A stretch of DNA of 54,292 nt from Pseudomonadota bacterium (GTDB lineage: Bacteria; Desulfobacterota; Desulfobacteria; Desulfobacterales; Desulfolunaceae), in assembly GCA_018818835.1 (NCBI GenBank), contig JAHIRD010000125.1:1-54292 (forward strand), given 5' to 3'. The position numbers and the translations under genes are program-made. Under the pieces are notes generated by a model. That model was not told where the DNA came from. It did not search any database and was given only the letters and a program-made list of their open reading frames with translations. This document shows, piece by piece, positions 8,040 through 16,292 of the stretch. Within the stretch, counting starts at the first letter, position 1, and every line of letters starts with the position of its first letter.

Positions 8040-8830
8040 AACAAATCATAAAATTCCAACTCTTTTTCTTTTTAATCATCAGCCTGGTTTTGCCCCTGGC
8101 CTGTATGAAACTCAACAATACGGAAGAAAACAATATCTGTTCCGGAAAGACCCTGGACTGGCTTCGGCAGCATGTGCCCATCCCCCCATCAACCATCGAA
8201 TCCCAAAAGCCCCTTGCCGGAGGCCTCTGTGAAATCATTCTGAAAACTGGCCCCCAGTATATCCCCGTTTATGTCAACGACGAGATGGTCCTGGCCGGAG
8301 AAATGTTCAAGGACAAGATTCAGGTCACGGAAAACACGATAAACCAGCTCAAGGCAAAGACCATCCAACACAATCGTGAAACCCTGGACAAGGCCACGGC
8401 CTTTACCTATGCCCCAGCAGGGGCAGGGGAGGACAGTCCCACGGTGTACATGATAACGGACCCCCTGTGCCCCTACTGTTCACGGGCCGCCCAAAACATT
8501 CAGGGCCTCATGGACAAGCACCGGGCCGTGCTCAAAACCATTCTGTACACCGTCCATGGTGAGACGGGAGAAGAAAAGAATAAGGATGCCATATGTCAAG
8601 GCATGGACCTTAGCACCTATGTGGCCACCGACTGGAAAAGCGAATCCACGGAGCCTAAAGCCTGTGACCGCTACACCGAATTACACAAAAACACCAAGGA
8701 GATGATCAACACCATAGGCATCCAAGGGGTGCCGGTATTTATACTGGAAGACGGGCGTATGGTCAAAGGAGCAAATCTTCAAAAGCTTGAGGACTATTTA
8801 ACACACCCCATGAAGGTCGCGAAACGATGA
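8036..8830 (+). CDS. DsbC-like thiol:disulfide isomerase / thioredoxin-fold protein
   Basis: The protein has 264 residues. The N-terminal hydrophobic segment FFLIISLVLPLAC could be a signal peptide, perhaps with a lipobox Cys at 23, although Pro at -3 is atypical. An N-terminal dimerisation-like part precedes a thioredoxin fold with DPLCPYC (active-site CPYC near 145-148) and a cis-Pro loop GVPVFI near 233. DsbC-type proteins rearrange disulfides in the periplasm. The cysteine-rich TraN-like proteins, TraU and TraH encoded here are plausible clients. ATGA overlaps join it to both neighbours, and GGAG precedes the ATG. Confidence 0.8.
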   Translation: MKQIIKFQLFFFLIISLVLPLACMKLNNTEENNICSGKTLDWLRQHVPIPPSTIESQKPLAGGLCEIILKTGPQYIPVYVNDEMVLAGEMFKDKIQVTENTINQLKAKTIQHNRETLDKATAFTYAPAGAGEDSPTVYMITDPLCPYCSRAAQNIQGLMDKHRAVLKTILYTVHGETGEEKNKDAICQGMDLSTYVATDWKSESTEPKACDRYTELHKNTKEMINTIGIQGVPVFILEDGRMVKGANLQKLEDYLTHPMKVAKR

Positions 8831-9264
8831 GAACCCTCATCCTCGTCCTGATCATGATATCAGCCGCTCATGGGGCAACCCTTGATATGTGTTTCGAGGA
8901 AGCCGGGGCAGAGTATGACATCGCCCCCGAGCTTCTGGAAGCGATCTCCATGGTGGAAAGCAACAAGAACCCCTTGGCTATGACTAAAAATACCAATGGA
9001 ACCCTGGATCTGGGGCATATGCAGATCAACTCCTTTTGGAGATCCCGCCTGAATGACCATTACAAGCAATTGCTCTCACCCTGTTATTGCACCCGGGTGG
9101 GGGCCTGGATACTCCGGGACTGCATGGCCAGATACGGATACTCCTGGTATGCCGTGGCCTGCTATCATGCAGGGCCCCTCACATCCCAGCGGAAAATCAG
9201 ACGCGGATCAAACTATGTGGAAAAGATCAAACAGGCATTGCATAAAAAAGGGATACGAAAATGA
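8827..9264 (+). CDS. VirB1-like lytic transglycosylase
   Basis: The protein has 145 residues with a signal peptide (MRTLILVLIMISAAHG). It belongs to the SLT/lysozyme-like family: catalytic Glu in ISMVESNKNP (about 43), the GHMQINS motif, and AVACYHAG near the end. Such enzymes open peptidoglycan locally so that the transfer channel can cross the cell wall. It overlaps the genes on both sides by four bases, consistent with tight translational coupling. Confidence 0.85.
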   Translation: MRTLILVLIMISAAHGATLDMCFEEAGAEYDIAPELLEAISMVESNKNPLAMTKNTNGTLDLGHMQINSFWRSRLNDHYKQLLSPCYCTRVGAWILRDCMARYGYSWYAVACYHAGPLTSQRKIRRGSNYVEKIKQALHKKGIRK

Positions 9265-9530
9265 AGACCATCATCAATTTTTCCCTACTTTTGATCATAG
9301 TGACCTCCATTCCCCTGGGATTTGTGTTCGAGCGCTTTATCCGCGTGCATTACCTTCCGGATTATTCCGCGCTCATGCATCTCTGCGCGGTGATCTTTTT
9401 GATGGGCTTAACCTACGCCTTGGTCACCCGCAATCTGTTTATATTCCTGATCACCGTGGCATGCACCCTTGCCATACCATACCTCAGGGTATGGATCGTC
9501 TATTACTGGCATTTCAATCCCTTATTTTAA
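9261..9530 (+). CDS. Small inner-membrane protein
   Basis: The protein has 89 residues and is almost entirely hydrophobic, with about three membrane segments (IINFSLLLIIVTSIPLGF, LMHLCAVIFLMGLTYAL, FIFLITVACTLAIPYL). It overlaps the transglycosylase gene by ATGA. No family is recognised. Its position suggests an accessory of the coupling-protein or channel module. Confidence 0.6.
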   Translation: MKTIINFSLLLIIVTSIPLGFVFERFIRVHYLPDYSALMHLCAVIFLMGLTYALVTRNLFIFLITVACTLAIPYLRVWIVYYWHFNPLF

Positions 9531-9541
9531 AGGAAAGAACC

Positions 9542-9616
9542 ATGAGATCATTCATAGGATGTTTGGTGATGATCGTCAATGAAGCCGTTTTTTTAAGAAA
9601 GCGGGAAGGATTATGA
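9542..9616 (+). CDS. Possible 24-residue peptide
   Basis: ATG at 9542 follows AAGGAAAG and opens a 24-codon frame (MRSFIGCLVMIVNEAVFLRK...) that stops two bases before the next start codon. The ribosome binding site and the end-to-start packing are the only support. It may simply be the leader of the following gene. Confidence 0.3.
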   Translation: MRSFIGCLVMIVNEAVFLRKREGL

Positions 9617-9617
9617 C

Positions 9618-10346
9618 ATGGAAAAACAAGGCCCTGACATCATACCGATCACCGGAGAAGGCGGAACCGGCCGGAGTGCCCAAGGCATCATCGGTGCCAT
9701 CTCACAAATCCAGCAGTTCTACGTCATCGAATCCCTGGGCCAGGATATCCCCGACGAGTTTTTGACCCTGGAAGGCCAACTGAACTATTTCAACTGTGGA
9801 TTTGGTGGAGGATTCATCGAGGGCCTGACCTTTGCCGTCATTACAGCCCTTCTGCTGCCGATCATGGCCGACACCGGGACCGCCCATGCCGTGGCCTCCT
9901 TTTTTCCCCTGGTCCGGTACAAGCTCTTTCTTTACACGGTCAACTGTCTGCCCATCATCCTCTTCTGTTTCATCTGCTGTTATCTGTCCAAATACCGGGT
10001 GGGAAAACTGACCAAAAAAGCCGTGGACAACCTGCTGATCGGCCGCATGTTTTCCATGGCCATCAAAGGGGTCTTGATTTTTGCAGCCTTTATCATGACA
10101 TCCAATGCCATTACAGCTACAAACGCTTACAAAACTGCAAAAATCATGACCGTTTTAGACAGATCCTATCTCCCGGTGGTGTACCGGGTGATCCTCAACC
10201 TTAAACCCACATTGATTACAACCGCTTACGACGTGGCCTTTATCTTTGCCATGGCCACCCTGGTTCCCTTTATCACCATCTGGCTGGTATCCATCTACCG
10301 GTCCGTGAACAGAACAAGGGTCGAGCGGTTCTGGAATATAGGATAA
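9618..10346 (+). CDS. Polytopic membrane protein paired with the coupling ATPase
   Basis: The protein has 242 residues, with a soluble first 60 followed by about four membrane segments (FIEGLTFAVITALLLPIM, FLYTVNCLPIILFCFICCYL, AIKGVLIFAAFIM, VAFIFAMATLVPFITIWL). Its stop codon abuts the ATG of the TraD-like ATPase (TAAATG). That ATPase lacks the usual N-terminal membrane anchor, so this protein may supply it as a separate subunit. That is inference; the protein is not recognised by sequence. The spacing AAGGA to ATG is good. Confidence 0.6.
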   Translation: MEKQGPDIIPITGEGGTGRSAQGIIGAISQIQQFYVIESLGQDIPDEFLTLEGQLNYFNCGFGGGFIEGLTFAVITALLLPIMADTGTAHAVASFFPLVRYKLFLYTVNCLPIILFCFICCYLSKYRVGKLTKKAVDNLLIGRMFSMAIKGVLIFAAFIMTSNAITATNAYKTAKIMTVLDRSYLPVVYRVILNLKPTLITTAYDVAFIFAMATLVPFITIWLVSIYRSVNRTRVERFWNIG

Positions 10347-11714
10347 ATGCGATCAAGTATAAGAAAACCCGTACGAAAAGCCGTAAAAACCAAAGGCCCT
10401 GGGATTGTGATGGGGCAAGGGATCGATATCCAGGATCTGTTCCCCAAGATCCAGACCATCTGCATTCCGGATGACCACAGGACAGGGCATTTTTTTTGTT
10501 TCGGAACCACCGGAGCCGGGAAGACAAAAGCCATGGAGAATATGATCGTCCAGGACATCAAAAAAGGCCACAGTGTGGTTTGTGTGGACCCCAAAGGGGA
10601 CATTGATCTCGTGTCCAAAATCGTCCAGACCGCGTTTGAGACCGAACGGGAACAGGACCTGTTCATGGTGACGCCCATCTTCCCCCAATATTCTGCCAAA
10701 ATCGATCCCTTGTCCTATTACGCCATACCCGAAGAACTGGTCAATCATGTGATCTCAGGCATTCAATCCAAAGAGGAGTTTTTTATCAATATTGCCTACG
10801 AGACCACCTTGATGATCGTCAAATCCCTGATCCTTCTTAAAAAACACGGACATCCGGAGATCCATATAAATTTTGACGCAATTTATAAGGAGTGCTCGTA
10901 CAATGCGTTGGGGGGACTGTACCAGCGCATCCTGACCATTGATTCTCCGGAAGCCCAAGAGATCAAGGTGGGCATCAACCATATCCTGGGGTCCACTCCG
11001 GAGTACTTTTCCAAGGTGGCGTCCACCCTGCGGACGGTTCTCACCTCCCTGTCCACAGGCTCTGTGGGAGAAATCATTGGAAAGCCGAAATCAAACCAGT
11101 TTATCAAACGATTGGAAGAGGGACAGACAGTGATCCTGATCGTTCAGACCGGCAGCCTTTTGGCGGGAAAAACCGCCCACCTGGTGGGGCGTGTGATCAT
11201 CAGCATGATTCAGACCTTTGCCGGCCGGAAACTGGCATCCGGAGACAGCATCAAGCCCCCGCTCAGTTTGTTTATGGATGAATTCTCCAACATCGCCTAT
11301 CTGAACATTGAGGACATGTTTTCAAAAGGACGAACCGCCAATGTGAAGTGCCATGCCTTCACCCAGTCCATCGCGGATTTAAACGACGCCATCGGACCCT
11401 CCAAGGCCCGGAAGATCCTGGACAACACCAATATCAAACTGTTTATGCGGGTAAATGATCCGGATACGGCCCGTTACATCGCCGAATACTCGGGCACCAT
11501 CAAAAAATTTTCTCCCATCATGCAGACCGGGGGTTCCATCACCATCCGGGAAGAGCAGGAACCCACCATTTTGATGGAAGACGTGATGGGCTTGAGGGAA
11601 AAGGATTTTTATCTGTTTGCCACCAGCGGCGGCTATAAAGGACGGTCCGCCCTGGTGGAACCACCCTATGTCAATGTCATCTTTCCGGAGCTGAAATTAT
11701 GTTCGAAAATGTAA
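10347..11714 (+). CDS. traD: TraD/VirD4-type coupling ATPase
   Basis: The protein has 455 residues. Walker A GTTGAGKTKAM lies at about 53-63, a VVCVDPKGD strand follows, and Walker B LSLFMDEFSNI is near 307. SKGRTANVKCHAFTQS after it is the typical motif of coupling proteins that bring DNA-relaxase complexes to the type IV channel. F TraD has two N-terminal membrane helices and about 700 residues; this protein starts almost directly with the nucleotide-binding domain and has no long C-terminal tail. The preceding membrane protein probably compensates. The 3' end overlaps the next gene by 16 bases. Confidence 0.85.
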   Translation: MRSSIRKPVRKAVKTKGPGIVMGQGIDIQDLFPKIQTICIPDDHRTGHFFCFGTTGAGKTKAMENMIVQDIKKGHSVVCVDPKGDIDLVSKIVQTAFETEREQDLFMVTPIFPQYSAKIDPLSYYAIPEELVNHVISGIQSKEEFFINIAYETTLMIVKSLILLKKHGHPEIHINFDAIYKECSYNALGGLYQRILTIDSPEAQEIKVGINHILGSTPEYFSKVASTLRTVLTSLSTGSVGEIIGKPKSNQFIKRLEEGQTVILIVQTGSLLAGKTAHLVGRVIISMIQTFAGRKLASGDSIKPPLSLFMDEFSNIAYLNIEDMFSKGRTANVKCHAFTQSIADLNDAIGPSKARKILDNTNIKLFMRVNDPDTARYIAEYSGTIKKFSPIMQTGGSITIREEQEPTILMEDVMGLREKDFYLFATSGGYKGRSALVEPPYVNVIFPELKLCSKM

Positions 11715-11962
11715 TCCTCGCCCTGGGCGGGCTCTGGTTTGCCAGCATCGGGGTCTATGTTCTGTATCTGAGGTTGTTCAGACAGGCCAGGCTTCGCAAA
11801 AAGACCATCGCTCGCATCCGGCGATTCATGAACAGCCACTCACATCCATATGAAGCAACAGCCTATCTTATGGAAAGCCCCAAAAATGCTGAACGGTTAA
11901 ATCAGGCCACCGCAGATATTGAAGCCGGCAAGACCATCCAACATGGACTCATAGACGAATGA
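11699..11962 (+). CDS. Chimera: membrane segment fused to YefM antitoxin C-terminus
   Basis: The protein has 87 residues in two unrelated halves. Residues 1-50 hold one membrane helix (VILALGGLWFASIGVYVLYL) and a basic tail. Residues from about 53 (ATAYLMESPKNAERLNQA, then GLIDE) match the C-terminal, toxin-binding half of YefM antitoxins (E. coli has ETAYLLRSPANARRL). The DNA-binding N-terminal half of YefM is missing. The stop overlaps the following yoeB remnant by ATGA, the arrangement normal for yefM-yoeB. An insertion or deletion thus appears to have replaced the end of a small tra gene with an antitoxin tail. Whether the chimera is made is unknown. Confidence 0.7.
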   Translation: MFENVILALGGLWFASIGVYVLYLRLFRQARLRKKTIARIRRFMNSHSHPYEATAYLMESPKNAERLNQATADIEAGKTIQHGLIDE

Positions 11963-12191
11963 TCCTCTCCTGGACTCCCGGTGCATGGGAGGATTACCTG
12001 TACTGGCAAAAGACAGACAAAAAGACCCTCAAAAGAATCAACACCCTTATCAAAGATATCCTGCGATCCCCCTACCTTTAAAACACACCGGGTCAGGTTA
12101 CTAGTCAAGGAGAATAAACAGAGAGCATCGAATTGTTTATAAGACTATAGATGATTCGATCATTATTGCTCAATGCCGCTATCACCACTAA
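11959..12191 (+). pseudogene. yoeB: Broken yoeB toxin gene
   Basis: The first frame reads MILSWTPGAWEDYLYWQKT and on through KRINTLIKDILRSPY, a clear YoeB N-terminus (mRNA interferase of the RelE/YoeB family). It then hits a stop. In another frame the gene resumes with PLKHTGSGY, a TAG where YoeB has Trp, SRRINREHRIVYK and a C-terminus IIIAQCRYHH. Between the halves about seven codons are lost with a frameshift. The catalytic-region residues survive in the second piece but cannot be translated in frame. The toxin is therefore inactive, which would have freed the antitoxin remnant upstream to decay. Confidence 0.85.
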
Positions 12192-12260
12192 CAATCAAAC
12201 ATTCCAGTTAAAGGGCCTCACCATACTCCATGTATAACCACGAGTAAGGAGAGACCCGAT

Positions 12261-12632
12261 ATGAACGAAACATCCCTTTATCTATTTTTGTTGTTGACCC
12301 TGATGGTGTCACTGGGAATCGCACCGGGCAAAGCCCAAGAATGGAACCCACCCACCCATGAAATCCAGGCTTACATCCCAGGTACCCAACCCAAGCGCTC
12401 TGAGGTGATCCACTGCCTTAAAACCCTTTGCCATCAAAAAGCGGCCAGACTGATTTTCCAACCAAGCTGCTTTAACACAGGTAATCCAGGTTGTCCCCAG
12501 GTCATCGTGAAGAATCTGACCCTCAAAACCTCCCAGCGATTTGTGGGTTGGAATGACACTGTACACGCCGAACTGGTTTCAGCCCTGAGCGAACCCCATC
12601 CCCAGACAATAATCTCGGGAGGCCTCCCATGA
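12261..12632 (+). CDS. Small secreted protein preceding traN
   Basis: The protein has 123 residues. A signal peptide (SLYLFLLLTLMVSLGIAPGKA) is followed by a mature region with four cysteines (CLKTLCH, SCFNTGNPGC). AAGGAGAG precedes the ATG, and the stop overlaps traN by four bases. No family is recognised. A periplasmic helper of mating-pair proteins is plausible from position. Confidence 0.55.
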   Translation: MNETSLYLFLLLTLMVSLGIAPGKAQEWNPPTHEIQAYIPGTQPKRSEVIHCLKTLCHQKAARLIFQPSCFNTGNPGCPQVIVKNLTLKTSQRFVGWNDTVHAELVSALSEPHPQTIISGGLP

Positions 12633-15565
12633 AATCATGGACCATAATCCTTTTGGCCCTTCTGGGTTGGGCAAGCCACGCCCTGGCTGATGATATCAAC
12701 CTGGTCGATTGTTCCGGCATCACCTCCTGCACCATCAGCACCTTCAGGGCCGATGTGCCGGAACTGTTCAGCCAGGTGACATTGTCCCTGGTGGAACCGT
12801 TTCCCATTGGCGAGAACAACATCGCCAACGTGGATTTGAACGGAACCATCACGGCGATCACCTGTAACACCACCTGGCAGAACCTCCCCTCCCTGTCCCC
12901 CGACATACAAAACCAGATCCGTTGTTCCGTAGATGATGAGGAACGGTCCAAAATCACCGCCCATGTCAGAATCTTTGATCAGACCACCCTCATCTATCCC
13001 AACCCAATCCAACCCTCCACCCTGGGCTTTACCTACCTTACAGGCACCTCGTCATCCGCCCCTTACTGCGTATCGGAAACCAGCCCCGACACGGCCACCG
13101 CCTGTCAGTGGGAACAACAGAACGATTCAACCTGGATGATCTACGCCCTGACCGAAGCGGAAAATCTTATCATCGGCGAAAGCAGCGGGACAGCCGGGGG
13201 AGGCGGAGTTGAAATCACCGGGGACATCTGCATCAACAACTCGGACGGTGACGAATACATCGAACCATGGGAATGGGGCCAATGCCCCCATGTGGATGAC
13301 AATCAAACAGATCAGATTTGTTTGCTTGATGCCGTGGAATGTATCGCCACCGCATCCACCCCGATCTGTCTGGAGGGCGGAGTCCTGAATGGCGCGTCAA
13401 ACCGGTGTGAAGTGGAACCCCAGGACATCACCTGCCGGGACATGTACACGTACAACGAGGACCTGGATCAGTGTGAGCGTGATCCTTACTGCGAAGATGA
13501 CGGAGTGTTCAACGGAGGCCTGGACCGCTGTGAAATCGTGGTTTCAGACGATTGCCCCGAGGACTACACCTACGACCCGGCCCTGGATGCCTGCACCAAA
13601 ACGCCGAACTGCGCAGGAACCGGCATCTATGACTCTGCCCAGGATGCCTGCGTGTCTGAGGTGATTCGGGCCTGTCCTGGAAACTACACCCTTATTGGTG
13701 ATGTGTGCACTGATTCTCCCATCTGTCCGTCTGGCACGAATTACAGCGGAAACCTGGATCGATGCGTTGTATCGGGCGTTCTGTCATGCCCCAGTGGATA
13801 TACACAGCAGGGAGATGTGTGCGTCCGCCAACCGTCATGCCCAACGGGCGGCCAGTATAATCCAAACACCAACCGTTGCGAATACAACATGTGTGATAAT
13901 GGCGTGTGTGCTGCTGAAATACAATTAGAACCAGCCGGTATTGAAACATACAGAAGTGATTTTGGTGAATGTTATGGACATGATGATCCTCCATGCTTCA
14001 GATATGATGGTAATAAAAAATTTTGCAATTATACAGGAGACCTTTCAAATATTTCCCAAGCAAATGAATATACCTGGCCTGTTTTTCCTCCATCAAATGC
14101 TGATAATTTTTTTAACAGATACCCCTATAGGGACATTCCATCATGTTATTACAGACCCGATGAAACAGGAGAAACTCCATGTGAACTTGTCGCTTATCAT
14201 TGCGATCCAAGTGGAACTGGAGATCGTCAAACAAATTATTATATGACAGAAGAGACGATTTATCGCTGTACTTTAGACAACCAGGTCTATTCAACCCAGG
14301 CTGAATGTTCGTCCCAGTGTTCGTCCTGTTCATCTTGCACCGGAGGATACGCCGATATCGGAAGCCTGTGTGCCGCCAATCCATCATGCCCTAACGGCGG
14401 TACCCTCAACGGAACCACAGATCTATGTGAACTGGCCATGACCCTTGAGTGTCCCACCGGGTCAATCTACGATGACTCCTTGTCGCTGTGCACAGCCCAG
14501 GCATCCTGCGCCAATGGCGGAACCTTGAATCCGGGTATAGACCGGTGTGACATCACACCCACACCCATATGCCTGCTCCCTTATACCCTGAACGGGGATA
14601 CCTGCCGGTCTCCCGCTGTCTGTTCCCAAGGAAGTTATGACCAGGACCTTTGCCGACTTCAGGTCTCGGAACTATGTCCCGGGACCTACACCTATGACAG
14701 CGATGCCAAGGCCTGTACCGCAAACTTTTTTTGTTTCAACCAATCCGATTTTTCAACCACAGTCAACATGTGTCTGCTAAACGCGGAACACGACTGCCCG
14801 GACAGCTACAGTTACAACCCCACCACCCAGGTATGCGACGCCCACCCCATATGCGAGGCCGGTGCATACAGAGAGGAGACCCAGGACTGCTACGAAGGTG
14901 AGAACACCTGTCCCTATGGCGAGACCTACACCTGCAAACCCTATATGGGTGTGAATCTGTGCTCTCCGTATGCGTGCATCAACGTCTCGGATAACGAGAC
15001 CCACACCGACAACGAAACCGAAACCGGCGTAAATGACAAGGAAGACGACGGACTGATCGATCCTGGCGGGAACTGCCTGGGCACGGTGTACATCTATAAC
15101 GGCAAGGACAACCGCTGCCGGTCCTGGGGAGCCACCTTGTATTTCGCCGGATGCTGCAACAGCGATACCTACCTCATGGGAACCATGGACTGCAACGAAG
15201 ATGAAAAGATGCTGGCCATGAAAAAAAGCAAAGGGCTCTGCCATTACGTGGGAGAATATGATTCAAGGAAAATGGGGGATTTTACCAATATCGTCACGGA
15301 AAAAAAGAAAACTTACTGCTGCTTCAATTCCAAATTGTCCCGGATCATCCAGGAACAGGGCAGGCCCCAACTCATCGAGTTCTCCCAGGAAGGATGGGGC
15401 ACCCCTGAAAACCCCAATTGCCGGGGATTCAACCCCGAAGAGTTCCAGATGATCGACTTTACGAAGGTAGACATGTCCGAATGGGCAGGGGACATAAAGG
15501 TCCGGGCCATCGAAACCATACAATCCGAAATCCAAACGAACATCGAAGCAGAGGCTCTGCCCTAA
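12629..15565 (+). CDS. traN: TraN-like mating-pair stabilisation protein
   Basis: The protein has 978 residues with a signal peptide (IILLALLGWASHALA). The central part is a series of cysteine-rich modules with the recurring pattern 'C..G.ly......C....C..g....g..drC', typical of TraN and of extended outer-membrane stalks. TraN is an outer-membrane adhesin that grips a receptor on the recipient and stabilises the mating pair. The C-terminal 150 residues (CRSWG, FAGCCNSD, YCCFNSKLSRIIQEQGR) match the conserved TraN end. An AT-rich island near residues 420-560 interrupts the repeats. Many predicted disulfides fit the Dsb-like genes in the same operon. The 3' gap to traW is 100 bases. Confidence 0.8.
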   Translation: MKSWTIILLALLGWASHALADDINLVDCSGITSCTISTFRADVPELFSQVTLSLVEPFPIGENNIANVDLNGTITAITCNTTWQNLPSLSPDIQNQIRCSVDDEERSKITAHVRIFDQTTLIYPNPIQPSTLGFTYLTGTSSSAPYCVSETSPDTATACQWEQQNDSTWMIYALTEAENLIIGESSGTAGGGGVEITGDICINNSDGDEYIEPWEWGQCPHVDDNQTDQICLLDAVECIATASTPICLEGGVLNGASNRCEVEPQDITCRDMYTYNEDLDQCERDPYCEDDGVFNGGLDRCEIVVSDDCPEDYTYDPALDACTKTPNCAGTGIYDSAQDACVSEVIRACPGNYTLIGDVCTDSPICPSGTNYSGNLDRCVVSGVLSCPSGYTQQGDVCVRQPSCPTGGQYNPNTNRCEYNMCDNGVCAAEIQLEPAGIETYRSDFGECYGHDDPPCFRYDGNKKFCNYTGDLSNISQANEYTWPVFPPSNADNFFNRYPYRDIPSCYYRPDETGETPCELVAYHCDPSGTGDRQTNYYMTEETIYRCTLDNQVYSTQAECSSQCSSCSSCTGGYADIGSLCAANPSCPNGGTLNGTTDLCELAMTLECPTGSIYDDSLSLCTAQASCANGGTLNPGIDRCDITPTPICLLPYTLNGDTCRSPAVCSQGSYDQDLCRLQVSELCPGTYTYDSDAKACTANFFCFNQSDFSTTVNMCLLNAEHDCPDSYSYNPTTQVCDAHPICEAGAYREETQDCYEGENTCPYGETYTCKPYMGVNLCSPYACINVSDNETHTDNETETGVNDKEDDGLIDPGGNCLGTVYIYNGKDNRCRSWGATLYFAGCCNSDTYLMGTMDCNEDEKMLAMKKSKGLCHYVGEYDSRKMGDFTNIVTEKKKTYCCFNSKLSRIIQEQGRPQLIEFSQEGWGTPENPNCRGFNPEEFQMIDFTKVDMSEWAGDIKVRAIETIQSEIQTNIEAEALP
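13889..14311 (+). other. traN: AT-rich island inside traN
   Basis: The codons here are visibly richer in A and T than those on either side, and the regular Cys-module spacing breaks (CFRYDGNKKFC, YTWPVFPPSNADNFF, SCYYRPDE). The reading frame is uninterrupted. This is what a replaced, variable domain looks like; in F-like plasmids the tip of TraN determines receptor choice. Confidence 0.55.
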
Positions 15566-15665
15566 ACCAGATAAACTGGATAAATAACGTAAGGAAATAT
15601 GTTTGACTGAAACGCGCAAAAAAAAATATTTCTAAGTGACTAAATAAAGGTGCCATGAATAGATT

Positions 15666-16292
15666 ATGAGACTCGTACCAACAATACTGACCATCTGGGC
15701 CGTTCTGATCATCCCAGGGATCTCTCTGGGCCTCGGCCAGGGCATGACCTATCCCATTGCCGAAAAAGACGCCCTTGAGGAAATCCGGGAAAAAGCCGCC
15801 ACCATCGATTGGGCCAAAGCCATTTCCCGTGAGGACATAGAAAAAAAAGTCAAAGCCTACAAACCCGCCGACCTGGTGGATCTGCCCACCGCCCAAAAGA
15901 CCCGGACCTTTTCCGTAAACATGAGCTACACCCTTGAGTTCGACATCCCCGATCCCAGGGGCTACGGCATTCTCTACCCCAAAGGCTATACCTTCAACCC
16001 ACTTAATTACATGCGGTTCGATGGCATTCTGGTGGTGCTAAACGGCAGCCGGAAGAAACAGGTGGACTGGTTCGCCCACTCCGAATACTCAAGGGACCTG
16101 AACACCAAAGTGCTGATCACCGACGGAAGCTATTACGATCTGTCCCATCAGTTGGAACGCCCCGTGTTTTACGCCGTGAGTGAACTGATCAACCGGTTTG
16201 GGATACAACACCTGCCGTCGGTGGTGCGGCAAAAACCAGGGTCAACCGTGATGAACGTCACGGAAATCGGAGGCTGCCATGAAATTCCTTAA
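15666..16292 (+). CDS. traW: TraW pilus assembly protein
   Basis: The protein has 208 residues with a signal peptide (ILTIWAVLIIPGISLG). YPIAEKDALEEI and the C-terminal FGIQHLPSVVRQ are signatures of F-type TraW, a periplasmic protein needed for pilus assembly with TrbC. The region before it holds AAAGG followed by an ATG that opens only four codons (15655) and ends in ATGA on the traW start. Translation may therefore be coupled through this mini-frame. The end of traW overlaps traU by 14 bases. Confidence 0.85.
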   Translation: MRLVPTILTIWAVLIIPGISLGLGQGMTYPIAEKDALEEIREKAATIDWAKAISREDIEKKVKAYKPADLVDLPTAQKTRTFSVNMSYTLEFDIPDPRGYGILYPKGYTFNPLNYMRFDGILVVLNGSRKKQVDWFAHSEYSRDLNTKVLITDGSYYDLSHQLERPVFYAVSELINRFGIQHLPSVVRQKPGSTVMNVTEIGGCHEIP

